A stretch of 64,000 nt of DNA from Natronorubrum tibetense GA33 (GTDB lineage: Archaea > Halobacteriota > Halobacteria > Halobacteriales > Natrialbaceae). The notes under the pieces were generated by a model. The model searched no databases, was not told where the DNA came from, and worked only from the letters and a program-made list of their open reading frames with translations. How positions within the stretch are numbered: position 1 is the stretch's first letter; every line of letters starts with the position of its first letter. The position numbers and the translations under genes are program-made. Location: assembly GCF_000383975.1 (NCBI RefSeq), contig NZ_KB913017.1:62001-126000 (forward strand), read 5' to 3'. Below are positions 17,992 to 27,079 of the stretch, piece after piece.

Positions 17992-18276
17992 ATGGAACTG
18001 CGGGTCACCGAGAGCACCGAGAACGAGCTCTCGATCGAGATCGCCGGCGAGGATCACACGTTCATGAACGTCCTGAAGGGAACGCTGCTCGAACACGACG
18101 ACATCACAGCCGCCACCTACGACGTCAACCCCGAACAGTCGGGCGGCCAGACGGAGCCGATCCTGACCATCAAGACCGTCGAAGGCGTCGACCCCCTCGA
18201 GGCGCTCGAGTCAGCAGCGGGCGACGTCCGCGGGAAAACGACGGCGTTCCGCGACGCGTTCGAAGCGGCCGCCTAA
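17992..18276 (+). CDS. rpo11: DNA-directed RNA polymerase subunit L (Rpo11)
   Basis: A 94-residue protein beginning [26 protein letters not shown]. It matches archaeal Rpo11 (RpoL), the equivalent of eukaryotic RPB11, which pairs with Rpo3 to form the assembly platform of RNA polymerase, much like the bacterial alpha dimer. The [20 protein letters not shown] segment is diagnostic. The ATG at 17992 gives the expected length. It is a single gene here, with no other polymerase subunit nearby. Confidence 0.95.
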   Translation: MELRVTESTENELSIEIAGEDHTFMNVLKGTLLEHDDITAATYDVNPEQSGGQTEPILTIKTVEGVDPLEALESAAGDVRGKTTAFRDAFEAAA

Positions 18277-18312
18277 GCAGGATCTATCGCCGACGCGTCT
18301 CGCACTTCTCTT

Positions 18313-19125
18313 TCAACACGTCAGATAGACGCCGTAGAGCGCGCCGTCGGGACCGACGTGGAGATCGAGCCCTTCGGACTCGAGTTCGGGTTCGTTCAGA
18401 CGGTCGGTCGCCAACACCGCTTCGGCCACGGTTTCGGCCAGCGCATCCTCGTCTTCGTAGTCGTCGATCGAGCCGGGAATCGGCACGCTCACACCGACCA
18501 GTTCGTTGCGACACTCCACGCCGAAGTCGCTTCCATCCACCGAATCTGGGTTTGCATCCTCGTACTCTACGGCGACGTCCGCGCGGTTCACGTATTCGGC
18601 GTACGCCGCCAGTGCGTCGTCGAGGGATCGTGACTCGTCGGCGTCTCGTTCGGCCTCGAGGCGTTCGTGAACCTCTCTTTCGGTCGCCTCGAGGTCTATT
18701 CCGGCAGCCTCCGTTCCCTCGCCGGGTGCGTCGGGCGGCGACGGCGCACCGATACCGGGAATGATCGACGGCGAGATGATTCCCGTCGCGAACAGGGCGA
18801 CGATCAGGGCGAACCCGACGATGATCGGCGCGTAGGGTCTGGCTACTTCGAACCAGCTCGGGACCTCGAGGTCCCGATCGATGTCGGAGAACGTCTCCTC
18901 GGTCTTCTCCAGTTCGTGATCGCCACAGCGCGAACAGGGCGGGTTGTTCTTCATGTGTTGGCGGCCACAGTTCGAACAGACCCACATGTACTGCGTGCCG
19001 GTGTCGACGGTCTCGAACTCCTGCTCGCGTACGACTGCCTCCTCGAACTTGTTGTGGCCGCAGCTATCGCAGGGCGGATCGTTCGACTCGTGTGGTTTGC
19101 CACACCACGTACACCGCCACTTCAC
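18313..19125 (-). CDS. double zinc-ribbon membrane protein with degenerate CAP-like domain
   Basis: From a GTG at 19125 the protein has 270 residues. The N-terminus carries two related zinc ribbons: CTWC...CDSC (residues about 5-23) and CSNC...CSRC (about 50-70). One membrane helix follows (YAPIIVGFALIVALFATGI), then about 150 residues that should lie outside the cell. The start of that region, DLEATEREVHERLEAERDAD, and the end, DGALYGVYLTC, recall the first and last elements of CAP (SCP/PR1-like) domains. The usual metal-binding His and Glu signatures are missing, so this is a weak inference. The GTG start is chosen because the ribbons begin immediately after it. Function unknown. Confidence 0.78.
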   Translation of the reverse strand: MKWRCTWCGKPHESNDPPCDSCGHNKFEEAVVREQEFETVDTGTQYMWVCSNCGRQHMKNNPPCSRCGDHELEKTEETFSDIDRDLEVPSWFEVARPYAPIIVGFALIVALFATGIISPSIIPGIGAPSPPDAPGEGTEAAGIDLEATEREVHERLEAERDADESRSLDDALAAYAEYVNRADVAVEYEDANPDSVDGSDFGVECRNELVGVSVPIPGSIDDYEDEDALAETVAEAVLATDRLNEPELESEGLDLHVGPDGALYGVYLTC

Positions 19126-19250
19126 TGATAGTAGAGCACGACCGTGCAGATATAAGCGTATTGGAAGCCGAAACGGACGGCGTGAAAGGAACCGTGCGCT
19201 CGACCTCAAAACCGGCCGCTGATTCCCCTTAAAACCGGCTAAAGTCGCAA

Positions 19251-20063
19251 TCAGAGACGAACCGGCACGTCCCGCTCGTCCAGATATCGCTTGGTTTCCT
19301 CGATCGAGTGCTCGTCGAAGTGGAAGATCGACGCCGCGAGTCCGGCGTCGGCGTCGGCCTCGGTGAACACGTCGTACATGTCCTCGGGACTGCCACAGCC
19401 CGAAGAGGCGATGACCGGGGTGTCGACGGCGTCGCAGACCGCCTTCGTCAGCGGGAGGTCGTAGCCGTCTTTCGTGCCGTCCTTGTCGATCGAGTTGACG
19501 AACAGTTCGCCCGCGCCGCGGGATTCCGCCTCTTTGGCCCACTCGAGGACGTCGATGCCCGTCCCTTCACGGCCGCCTTTCTTCGTACACTCGAACCAGC
19601 ATGACTCCCCGTCGATCTCGACGTAGTGTTCGCCCTCCTCGTCGAAGCGCCGTCTGGCGTCGACGCTGATGACGATGCACTGACTGCCGAAGGCCTTCGC
19701 GCCGTCGTTGATGAGTTCGGGTCGCTCGAGTGCGCCGGTCGTGATCGAGACCTTGTCCGCGCCTGCGCGAAGCGTCTCCTTGATGTCGTCGGTGGTGCGG
19801 ATGCCGCCGCCGACGGTCAGCGGGATGAAGACCTCGTCGGCGACGCGCTCGACGACATCGAGCATGGTCTCACGGCCCTCCGCGGAGGCCGTGATGTCGA
19901 GGAAGACGAACTCGTCCGCGCCGGACTCGTTGTACGCCTTGGCCATCTCGACCGGATCGCCGGTGTATTGCAGGTCCTCGAAGTGAACGCCGGTGTAGAC
20001 CGCCGGGTTCCCGTCCTCGTCTAAATCTACGTCGATACACGGGATGATGCGCTTGGTCAACAT
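19251..20063 (-). CDS. hisF: imidazole glycerol phosphate synthase cyclase subunit HisF
   Basis: The 270-residue protein starts [18 protein letters not shown], where Asp11 is the first catalytic acid. It shows the half-barrel repeats of His[14 protein letters not shown], then [12 protein letters not shown], and the second catalytic Asp in VISVDARR. HisF uses ammonia made by HisH to convert PRFAR into imidazole glycerol phosphate and AICAR in histidine synthesis. HisH is not in the window; haloarchaeal his genes are usually scattered. The ATG at 20063 matches the conserved start; upstream in-frame codons are not protein-like. A TATA-like element is visible about 30 bases upstream on the minus strand. 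Confidence 0.95.
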   Translation of the reverse strand: MLTKRIIPCIDVDLDEDGNPAVYTGVHFEDLQYTGDPVEMAKAYNESGADEFVFLDITASAEGRETMLDVVERVADEVFIPLTVGGGIRTTDDIKETLRAGADKVSITTGALERPELINDGAKAFGSQCIVISVDARRRFDEEGEHYVEIDGESCWFECTKKGGREGTGIDVLEWAKEAESRGAGELFVNSIDKDGTKDGYDLPLTKAVCDAVDTPVIASSGCGSPEDMYDVFTEADADAGLAASIFHFDEHSIEETKRYLDERDVPVRL

Positions 20064-20201
20064 GTGGTCGTTAGCCGAGCCTTGGCACCCGGAGTAGTAA
20101 AGTGGTCTGCATCGGATAGCGTCCGCGGACAGACAATGTGTTGGTTTTCGTCCGACCAGCGTGACTGGGTGTCCGACTCGATCGGTCCGTAATCGCGTGT
20201 C

Positions 20202-20207
20202 TTTAAG
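20202..20207 (+). promoter_or_regulatory. TATA-like box before the small membrane protein
   Basis: TTTAAG at 20202-20207 lies 25-30 bases before the ATG at 20232, the spacing of a leaderless archaeal promoter. Confidence 0.5.
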
Positions 20208-20231
20208 GCTCTGAGTCGGAAACACGCAGCT

Positions 20232-20420
20232 ATGGCAGACGATACGGACCCAGCAGACGAACCGGATACGGCCGCCGACGTCGGCCACGACCTCGAGGCC
20301 GAACGGACGACCGCTCCGATGAGCGAGTTCTCGTCGCGCGAACTCGGGATCGGCTTCGTGATCGTGCTGATTGGCGTCGCTATCGCGTTTGGGATTCCAC
20401 TGATCGCCGTCGCTCCCTGA
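20232..20420 (+). CDS. small single-span membrane protein
   Basis: A 62-residue protein. An acidic N-terminal half (MADDTDPADEPDTAADVGHD) is followed by one hydrophobic helix, GIGFVIVLIGVAIAFGIPLI, ending at the C-terminus AVAP. It looks like a tail-anchored haloarchaeal microprotein family and not a spurious frame, because the acidic bias is strong and a promoter precedes it. No function can be assigned. It is divergent from hisF. Confidence 0.75.
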   Translation: MADDTDPADEPDTAADVGHDLEAERTTAPMSEFSSRELGIGFVIVLIGVAIAFGIPLIAVAP

Positions 20421-20448
20421 GATAGAACGCGGTGCGGAAACGTAGTCG

Positions 20449-20670
20449 TTAGAAGACGTACTCGTCGTCGTGCCCCATCATGCCGTCGTCTTCGAGGCCG
20501 CCGGGGCCACCCTCGTCTTCGTCCATCGGTCCACTGGTCTTGTAGGCTTTGATACCGGTCGACAGGAGGTCCTCGATCGCCTCTTCGCGATTGACGAACT
20601 CGCCGCGTTCGACCATCTGGGCGATCTGCATCTCGAGGTGTTCCGGTATGGTGATCTCTACTTTCGGCAT
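20449..20670 (-). CDS. ribbon-helix-helix DNA-binding protein with acidic tail
   Basis: A 73-residue protein. Residues 1-42 form a CopG/Arc-type ribbon-helix-helix: the beta strand MPKVEITIPEHL, then QIAQMVERGEFVNREEAIEDLLSTGI. The remainder is an acidic Gly/Met-rich tail (MDEDEGGPGGLEDDGMMGHDDEYVF). Related short haloarchaeal proteins such as CdrS regulate cell division genes, but this one is not beside ftsZ2 and is longer. A specific role is not claimed. A TATA-like box lies at leaderless distance. Confidence 0.82.
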   Translation of the reverse strand: MPKVEITIPEHLEMQIAQMVERGEFVNREEAIEDLLSTGIKAYKTSGPMDEDEGGPGGLEDDGMMGHDDEYVF

Positions 20671-20690
20671 CTGATTCGGCTTTCGGCGAG

Positions 20691-20700
20691 GGGGTATTTA
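20691..20700 (-). promoter_or_regulatory. TATA box of the ribbon-helix-helix gene
   Basis: Read on the minus strand, 20700-20691 is TAAATACCCC, centred about 27 bases before the start codon at 20670. This is the position of an archaeal TATA box for a leaderless transcript. Confidence 0.6.
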
Positions 20701-20964
20701 GGTTTGACGGGGACTCCACACCGGTCGGAACTGACCGCCGCGGTGGCTCCCGGCTGGCTCGGGAATCGCCGTCGTCGCACAGGCGTTGCTGACGGTACGG
20801 ATGCGTTACCACCACTGTGGTTCCGCAGAACACTACTCCGCGAACGTATCGGTATCGCTCGAGCGGAATCGACGGAGAAAACCGGGAGTCGCCGGTCGGT
20901 ACGTGATCCGGTGGTTGCGTCTCGCTGCCGCGATCGAAGCGGTTCGATCGACGTCGATATCGGT

Positions 20965-21264
20965 TTACTTGTTGCCCATCATCGAGTCGAACGCGTTCTT
21001 GAGCGACGTTCCCGGTTGGGTGATCGTCTGGAGCTGGTTGCGCATCTTTCGCTGGTTGTGGTAGCTCGCGAACGCGAGGATGGTCGGCGGCCAGAGCCCG
21101 ACGAAGGCCCCGAGCTGTCGTTCTCCGCGAATGAAGAAGTAGTAGAGCGAGAGGCCGACCGACGCGGCCGACGCGATGGCCGCGGGACCCATGAGCTCTT
21201 CGCCGACTTCTTCTGCTGTCTGTTCGCTTACATCCCGTTCGGATAGCTGTTGTCTGCTCTCCAT
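20965..21264 (-). CDS. small two-helix membrane protein
   Basis: A 99-residue protein from the ATG at 21264 (MESRQQLSERDVSEQ). Two hydrophobic stretches follow: MGPAAIASAASVGLSLYYFF and FVGLWPPTILAFASYH. The C-terminus is basic and polar, ending FDSMMGNK. It looks like a conserved haloarchaeal membrane microprotein, and I do not recognise the family. A TATA-like CTTAGTAC stands about 26 bases upstream on the minus strand, which supports the chosen start over the much longer open frame that extends upstream. Confidence 0.75.
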   Translation of the reverse strand: MESRQQLSERDVSEQTAEEVGEELMGPAAIASAASVGLSLYYFFIRGERQLGAFVGLWPPTILAFASYHNQRKMRNQLQTITQPGTSLKNAFDSMMGNK

Positions 21265-21549
21265 ACGCTCTAAGGATGGTCGAGACCGTACTAAGGGGTG
21301 GCGAGGGTTTCGACAAGAAGGCCCCGAATTGTGATGTCGACTCGACTGTTCCACTCCGTTCCAACCGTGGCGCTGTCCCCGAAAACAGGGGTTACGTGTC
21401 GGCGATCGTATCACTCGAGTCGGGTGTCGACGAGCGTAGTGCTCGAGCGCACGGCGGCGTTCGACCGGACGCCGCGTCGCCCGACGCGATCGCGAAAATC
21501 GATCGGTGCCGAACGTCACATCTACGTCCGTCGGCACTAACCCACGCGT

Positions 21550-22152
21550 ATGACCAACGACGTCACCGACGTCACGGAGCTGTACCGGGAGTTCGGCGAC
21601 GACCGACTGCCGTCCGGACAGCGTGAGACCGAGGCGTTTCCCGTCCTCTCGAAGGGGCCGACGCCCGACTGGGACCCCGAAACGTGGGAGTTCACCGTTA
21701 CCGGCGCGGTCGAGGAGGAACTCACCTTCTCGTGGGAGGAGTTCCGGGCGCTTCCCAGCGAGACGCAGAAACAGGACTTCCACTGCGTCACCGGCTGGAG
21801 CAAGTTCGACTGCGAGTTCACGGGCGTCCCGTTTCCGGAACTCGCCGAGCAGGCGGGAGTCCACGACAGTGCAGTTCACGTCATGTTCTCCGCGCTCGAC
21901 GGCTACACGACCGACCTCGCGCTCGAGGACTGCCTGCGCGAGGAGGTCCTCTTCGCGTGGGCGTACGACGGCGAGTCGCTCCCGCCGGATCACGGGGGCC
22001 CGCTGCGGGTGGTCACCCCCCACAAGTACGCGTATAAGGGGGCCAAGTGGGTCGACGGCATCGAGTTCCTCACTGAGACCGAACGCGGCTACTGGGAGAA
22101 ACGCGGCTACTCCCAGACGGCGGATCCGTGGCAAGAAGAGCGATACAGCTGA
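21550..22152 (+). CDS. sulfite-oxidase-fold molybdopterin-dependent oxidoreductase
   Basis: A 200-residue protein of the sulfite oxidase superfamily molybdenum-cofactor domain. The cofactor-ligating cysteine is in DFHCVTGWSKFD (Cys79). Later conserved segments are VMFSALDGYTTDLAL and HGGPLRVVTPHKYAYKGAKWV. There is no twin-arginine signal or heme domain, so it should be cytoplasmic and take electrons from an unknown partner. Members of this short stand-alone group resemble MsrP/YedY and YuiH, and a methionine-sulfoxide or other S/N-oxide substrate is possible but not shown. It is not in an obvious operon. Confidence 0.87.
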   Translation: MTNDVTDVTELYREFGDDRLPSGQRETEAFPVLSKGPTPDWDPETWEFTVTGAVEEELTFSWEEFRALPSETQKQDFHCVTGWSKFDCEFTGVPFPELAEQAGVHDSAVHVMFSALDGYTTDLALEDCLREEVLFAWAYDGESLPPDHGGPLRVVTPHKYAYKGAKWVDGIEFLTETERGYWEKRGYSQTADPWQEERYS

Positions 22153-22279
22153 TCGACGACCGTTCGTCTCACCGCCGCCGTTCGTTTCCGTCGACTAGAC
22201 ACACCGCACATTCCTGTCAACCCCCACACAGTGACCGGGATAGTTAGGCTGAAGGCACGGCAGTCCCGAACTGTGTTCG

Positions 22280-23629
22280 ATGGACCAATCGTCGGGTGAG
22301 CGTCGACTGGCGGGTGAGACGGGGACCAAGCCAGCCGACGGTCCGACCACCCTCACCAGCCGGAGTCGCGAACTCGAGGACGTGTCGTTCGGCGCGATCG
22401 TCGACGTCGCCACCGACTCGCGGATGCTGTGGGCCACGCCGGACGGACTGGAAGTCGTCGGTCGCGGTGTCGCCGCTCAAGTCACCGCCAGCGGGCCGGA
22501 GCGATTCGACCGTATTCGAGCGCAGACCGCTCGGGTGTTCGACGCGCTCGATCACGACGGCCCTGCGGTCGCGCGACCCCGTGCATTCGGCGGCTTTTCG
22601 TTTCACGACGGACACGAGTCCGGCCCGCCGTGGACTGGGTTCGGTGCCGCTTCCTTCGTCGTCCCGCGGACGCTCGTCGTCCGCAGCGACGAAGGTACCT
22701 GGCTGACGACCGTCGGGAACGACCCCGACGAGGCGACGGCTCGCCTCGAGCACTGGATCGAGCGATTGGACGATATGCCGACGATGCAACCCAGCGGGAC
22801 GGCGCCCGGCATCGACTCGACAACACGGACGACTTCCCGCGAGATCTGGACCGAGCAGGTCGAAACCGCACTCGAACGCATCGAACGCGGCGCGCTCACG
22901 AAGGTCGTGCTCGCGCAGGCGCTGTCGGTCGAGCTCGACGAGCCGGTCGATATCCCCGGCACGCTCGAGCGCTTACGCCGGCGGTATCCGAACTGCTATC
23001 GGTTCCTGATCGGCCACGAGGTCGGCGGGACCTTCTTCGGCGCGCCGCCGGAACGCCTCGTTTCTAAACACGGGACCCGGGTCGAGACCGAAGCCCTCGC
23101 GGGTTCGGTGCCCCGAAGCGACGCCCCCGAGGAGGACGAGGCGTACGCGGATCAGATGCGCGACAGCGAGAAGGTACAGCGCGAACACGGGCTCGTCGTC
23201 GAAGCGATCCGCGACCAGCTCGAGCCGCTTGCGTCGGAGCTCCAGATCGACGACCAGACGATCAGACGGCTGGCGAACATCCAGCACCTCCAGACACCCA
23301 TTTCGGCGACGCTCGAGGGCGATCGACACGTCCTCGAGATCGTCGAAGCGCTGCACCCGACGCCGGCCGTCGGCGGGGTTCCGCCGGCGGCGGCCTGGGA
23401 GACGATCCGTGACGCGGAAACGTTCGATCGAGGCTGGTATGCAGCCCCGGTCGGCTGGTTCGACGGCAACGGCGACGGCGAGTTCGCCGTCGGCATTCGC
23501 TCAGGGATCGCGACTGATGAGACGGTCACGCTCTTTGCGGGCAACGGCATCGTCGCCGACAGTGACCCCGACGACGAGTGGGAGGAAGTACAGCTAAAAT
23601 TCCGCCCGATCCTCGACGAGTTGCGGTGA
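22280..23629 (+). CDS. menF: isochorismate synthase MenF
   Basis: A 449-residue chorismate-binding enzyme that isomerises chorismate to isochorismate, the first committed step of menaquinone synthesis. Family landmarks are RIERGALTKVVLAQAL, the central LQTPISATLEG, HPTPAVGGVPPAAAW, and the C-terminal RGWYAAPVGWFDGNGDGEFA followed by FAGNGIVADSDPDDEWEEVQLKF. It is followed after only 24 bases by menD on the same strand, so the two form an operon. MenD fits menaquinone and not siderophore synthesis. Length and motifs are normal. Confidence 0.93.
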   Translation: MDQSSGERRLAGETGTKPADGPTTLTSRSRELEDVSFGAIVDVATDSRMLWATPDGLEVVGRGVAAQVTASGPERFDRIRAQTARVFDALDHDGPAVARPRAFGGFSFHDGHESGPPWTGFGAASFVVPRTLVVRSDEGTWLTTVGNDPDEATARLEHWIERLDDMPTMQPSGTAPGIDSTTRTTSREIWTEQVETALERIERGALTKVVLAQALSVELDEPVDIPGTLERLRRRYPNCYRFLIGHEVGGTFFGAPPERLVSKHGTRVETEALAGSVPRSDAPEEDEAYADQMRDSEKVQREHGLVVEAIRDQLEPLASELQIDDQTIRRLANIQHLQTPISATLEGDRHVLEIVEALHPTPAVGGVPPAAAWETIRDAETFDRGWYAAPVGWFDGNGDGEFAVGIRSGIATDETVTLFAGNGIVADSDPDDEWEEVQLKFRPILDELR

Positions 23630-23653
23630 GACAATGTACGTACAGGTGATTCC

Positions 23654-25474
23654 GTGACTGCGCCGAACCGCGCGACGCTGTGGGGCCGCGTCATCGTCGA
23701 CGAACTCGTGAAGGGGGGCCTCGAGGCAGTTTGTATCGCCCCCGGCAGCCGATCGACGCCGTTGACGGTCGCGTTCGCCGACCACCCCGAGATTTGCGTC
23801 TTCTCACACCTCGACGAGCGCTCGGCGAGTTACTTCGCACTCGGGCGCGCGAGACGAACCGGCGAACCGACGGCGCTGGTCTGTACCTCCGGGACGGCAG
23901 CGGCGAACTTTCATCCCGCCGTGATGGAGGCCGATCGAGCCCGGGTCCCGATGCTCGTGCTCACGGCCGATCGGCCCCACGAACTCCGCGATAGCGGCGC
24001 GAACCAGACCGTCGGTCAGGTCGGCCTCTACGGCGACGCCGTTCGGTGGGACGCGGAACTGCCGGAGCCCGAAGCCGACGAGCGAACAGTCCGAAGCCTT
24101 CGAACGACCGCGGCGCGAGCCCTGTCCGAGACGGGCGGCACCGATCCCGGACCCGTCCATTTGAACTGTCCGTTCCGGAAGCCACTCGAGCCGATCGAAG
24201 TGCCCGACGCCGTCCCGGATTCGTTTTCGGAGACGCTGGCCGGCAAGGGACGAGACGGCGCGTTCGTCGAGACGAATTCCGGGAGTATGACGCTCGATGA
24301 CGGCCAGTATCGACCGCTCGTACGGGCGCTCGAGGACGCCGATCGTCCGCTGATCGTGGCTGGACCCGCCGATCCGGTCGACCTGACCGAACTCGATTCC
24401 GGTGCTGTCGTCACCGTCGCCGAACGCATCGGCGCGCCGATTCTCGCGGATCCGCTCTCGAACCTTCGCTTCGGGCCCCACGTTTCCGACACCGACGCCA
24501 GTGATGGACCCGTCTACGGCGGTTACGACGGCTATATTTCCGATCTCCCGTCGCCGGACGTCGTCGTCCGCTTCGGCGCATCGCCGACCTCGAAACCGCT
24601 TCGCCACGCCTTGCGCGACAGCGGTTCCCGGCAGTTCCTGCTCGATCCCGCGGGCGCGTGGCGCGAGGCGACGTTCACCGCGACCGACCTGCTCGCGGCG
24701 TCGCCCGGGAGCGTGTTCGAGGGGCTGTGCGAGCGACTCGAGTCCGAATCCGACGACGGCGACAACGGAGCCACACCTGCAGCGAACGACGAGTGGGTCG
24801 CTCGGTTCGCGGCCGCAGAGCGCCGCCACTGGGACATCCGCGACGACGCGCTCACGGAGGACGCACTCGAGACTGATCCGTTCGAGGGGAGCGTCCTCGC
24901 GTCGGTGTTCGCCCACGCGCCCGATCCGGCGACGGTCTTCGTCTCGAACAGCATGCCGATCCGGGACGCGGATCGGTTTGGACGGCCGCGAGCAGCCGAT
25001 CTGACCGTGCTCGCGAATCGGGGTGCGAGCGGAATCGACGGTATCGCGAGCACGGCGCTGGGTGCCGGCAGCACGACGGACGACCCGCTCGTTCTCGTCA
25101 CCGGCGATCTGGCGTTTTACCACGATTCGAACGGCCTACTCGCGGTCGAGCGCTGCGGCGTCGATGCCACCATCGTCCTGTTGGACAACGACGGTGGCGG
25201 AATCTTCCACAAACTCCCCATCGAGGAGTTCGAGCCGCCGTTTACGGACCAGTTCAAGACGCCCCACGGCCTCGAGTTCGAGACGGTGGCCGAACTTTAC
25301 GGCCTCGAGTTCGAGCGCGTCGGTCCGGCCGAGTTCGTCGACGCCTATCGCGGGTCGCTCGAGCGGGAGGGCACGCAGGTGCTCGCCCTCGAGTTCGACT
25401 CGGAGGCGAGTCACCGGCGGCGAGAGGGGCTCGAGGAGCGGATTCGTGACGAAGTTCGACGCGAGAGCGAATAA
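23654..25474 (+). CDS. menD: MenD, SEPHCHC synthase
   Basis: A 606-residue thiamine-diphosphate enzyme that joins isochorismate and 2-oxoglutarate. It begins at a GTG at 23654. The N-terminal domain shows IAPGSRSTPLTVAF and CTSGTAAANFHPAVMEA. The C-terminal cofactor domain shows the Mg/ThDP motif GDLAFYHDSNGLLAV...NDGGGIFHKLP. Catalytic-region segments such as NSMPIRDADRFG and NRGASGIDGIAST are present. It lies 24 bases after menF and is the next step in the same pathway. Following MenH activity is not encoded in the window. Confidence 0.95.
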   Translation: MTAPNRATLWGRVIVDELVKGGLEAVCIAPGSRSTPLTVAFADHPEICVFSHLDERSASYFALGRARRTGEPTALVCTSGTAAANFHPAVMEADRARVPMLVLTADRPHELRDSGANQTVGQVGLYGDAVRWDAELPEPEADERTVRSLRTTAARALSETGGTDPGPVHLNCPFRKPLEPIEVPDAVPDSFSETLAGKGRDGAFVETNSGSMTLDDGQYRPLVRALEDADRPLIVAGPADPVDLTELDSGAVVTVAERIGAPILADPLSNLRFGPHVSDTDASDGPVYGGYDGYISDLPSPDVVVRFGASPTSKPLRHALRDSGSRQFLLDPAGAWREATFTATDLLAASPGSVFEGLCERLESESDDGDNGATPAANDEWVARFAAAERRHWDIRDDALTEDALETDPFEGSVLASVFAHAPDPATVFVSNSMPIRDADRFGRPRAADLTVLANRGASGIDGIASTALGAGSTTDDPLVLVTGDLAFYHDSNGLLAVERCGVDATIVLLDNDGGGIFHKLPIEEFEPPFTDQFKTPHGLEFETVAELYGLEFERVGPAEFVDAYRGSLEREGTQVLALEFDSEASHRRREGLEERIRDEVRRESE

Positions 25475-25559
25475 CGACCGGTAAAGCACGGTCGGATTTT
25501 CCGGACCAGGTGCTAACCGTGGCTCTCTGCGTAGTACCCGGGCCGCCGAACTGACGTGC

Positions 25560-25880
25560 AGTGGCGCGCGCTGTCGGCCGTCAGAGCGAAGCGAGGTTCG
25601 AGCGGAGTGAGAACCTCGGACAGAGAACGGTGAACGGAGTGAACCGTGAGCGAAAGCGAGGACAGGCGATACTGACGTGCGGGGTCGTCGCGAGTAGCGC
25701 GGGACCTTTGGTCCCGCGGACCGTGCGAACTGGCGCGAAGCGTCCGTAAGCAGATGAAACGAGCGACTGCGTGGACGACGCAAAGCGTCTTCCTATGGAT
25801 GATCGAGCGACTGCAAGGAGCGAGTGAATCGGATGGGGAGGGCGTGGAATTCATCGCCGCCAGCGGGAGCAGGACACCCG
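25560..25880 (+). repeat. intergenic inverted repeat, left arm
   Basis: This 320-base non-coding stretch after menD recurs in inverted orientation at 28940-29140. The best block, 25614-25653, is 40 bases identical to the reverse complement of 29043-29082. A second block at about 25820-25864 matches 28950-28996 with few changes. About 100 bases in the middle, including a perfect hairpin at 25698-25718, are present only in this arm. Its richness in GAGCGAA/GTGAGCG-type words is typical of interspersed haloarchaeal repeats, and it is probably non-coding. Confidence 0.8.
25698..25718. repeat. perfect 9-bp hairpin with TTT loop
   Basis: CGCGGGACC at 25698-25706 and GGTCCCGCG at 25710-25718 are perfect complements around a three-base TTT loop. 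It lies inside the left arm of the intergenic repeat, 220 bases after menD, and could be a termination signal or part of a repeat-element RNA fold. Confidence 0.7.
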
Positions 25881-25909
25881 TTTCTTCGGCATTCGATCGA
25901 GTCGTTCCG

Positions 25910-27079
25910 TTACGGCCGAAGCGCCCACCAGAGCGCGACGGCGTAGCCGAATGGGATCCAGACGAAGCCGAGTGTGACCAATCCCGTGATCGAAAACGCC
26001 GGGACGGACGCCAACTGATCGAGTCCGAGCGGGAACAGCACGCTCCAGAATCCGAACACCGCGGTCGCGATACGCGGTCTCGTGAGCAGATAGCCGACAA
26101 AGGCGAGCGTGCACGCGGCGACGATCGCGTTGATCGCGAGCGGAAACAGCGGCGTCACGCTTGCCGCGACGAACAGCGGATACAGCAGCCAGAGACAACC
26201 GATCGTCACTGCGGTCGTCTGCGTTATCGCCTGGCCCTCCCACTCGAGGTCGACCTCCCCCTCCCAGTCGTGGACGGCGTACCGAAAGCCCGAGGAAGCG
26301 CCCTCGTTGGGCGTACCTGAGGGGCTGGACGCCCCGGCGGCGCTAGCCGTCCCGGTGCCGGTAGCGGTGGTCGCCCCACCGACACCGTTGGCCGTCCCGG
26401 TCACACCACTCGAGGATGCGTCGCCATTCGAGGATGCTGCGTTGCTCGAGCCGTCACTCGAGCGGCCGCCCTCGGTCACGAACGTCCACCCGCCGCTGGC
26501 TCGCTGCTGGGCCGTCTTCTGCTGGCGTCGCGCGCGCTGACGGGCGTGGTGGCTCCCGGTTCGACCGCTCCGGCTCCCGGTTCGACCGTCTGAATTTCCG
26601 GCTCGATTCCGGCGGGAAGACTCTCCCCTCGAGTGCGCTCGACCGCTCCCCGTTCGCGTTCGATTCCTGTTGCCTCGGCGGTCGTGGCCCGCGGCCGTTT
26701 CGTTGGCGGTCCCTCGCGAGGTGGTGGTACTGGATCGATCCGCGGATGCCGTTTCGGTTCCCGACCGAGTCGTCCGCTCGGCAGTGGCGTCGTTGTCGGT
26801 ATCCCCGTCCGGTGGACTCGAATCCGGGGAGTTCGTCCCACTCGAGCGCTCGGCGAGGCGGACGTAGGAATCGTGGCCCAGACGGTCGTAGCGCGCTCGT
26901 TCGGTGCCGTCAGTGAGTACGGATCTGGCCCTCGAGACCCGCTTGAACTGGGCGGCAGCATCGGGGGCGTCGTTGTGATCCGGATGCGTCTCGAGGACGC
27001 GCTCGCGGTAGGCCGTCCGGATCTCGGCGCGGGTCGCGTCGGGGTCGACCTCGAGGACCTCGTAGTACGTCTGCCCCAT
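25910..27079 (-). CDS. DnaJ-domain protein with C-terminal membrane helices
   Basis: A 389-residue protein. Residues 1-70 are a J domain: YYEVLEVDPDATRAEIRTAYR and the Hsp70-stimulating HPD motif in LETHPDHND. A low-complexity region of about 180 residues follows, rich in Ser, Gly, Arg and Thr. The C-terminus has four hydrophobic helices (for example AVTIGCLWLLYPLFVAASV and ITGLVTLGFVWIPFGYAVAL). It is therefore a membrane-tethered J protein that would recruit DnaK to the membrane surface, and is distinct from the canonical zinc-finger DnaJ. It is probably monocistronic and points away from amphi-Trp/menB. Confidence 0.85.
   Translation of the reverse strand: MGQTYYEVLEVDPDATRAEIRTAYRERVLETHPDHNDAPDAAAQFKRVSRARSVLTDGTERARYDRLGHDSYVRLAERSSGTNSPDSSPPDGDTDNDATAERTTRSGTETASADRSSTTTSRGTANETAAGHDRRGNRNRTRTGSGRAHSRGESSRRNRAGNSDGRTGSRSGRTGSHHARQRARRQQKTAQQRASGGWTFVTEGGRSSDGSSNAASSNGDASSSGVTGTANGVGGATTATGTGTASAAGASSPSGTPNEGASSGFRYAVHDWEGEVDLEWEGQAITQTTAVTIGCLWLLYPLFVAASVTPLFPLAINAIVAACTLAFVGYLLTRPRIATAVFGFWSVLFPLGLDQLASVPAFSITGLVTLGFVWIPFGYAVALWWALRP

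Noticed and set aside
20449-20670. Assignment of the ribbon-helix-helix protein as CdrS, the cell-division regulator
   Set aside because: It is longer, has a different N-terminal strand, and is not next to ftsZ2, so only the fold is claimed.
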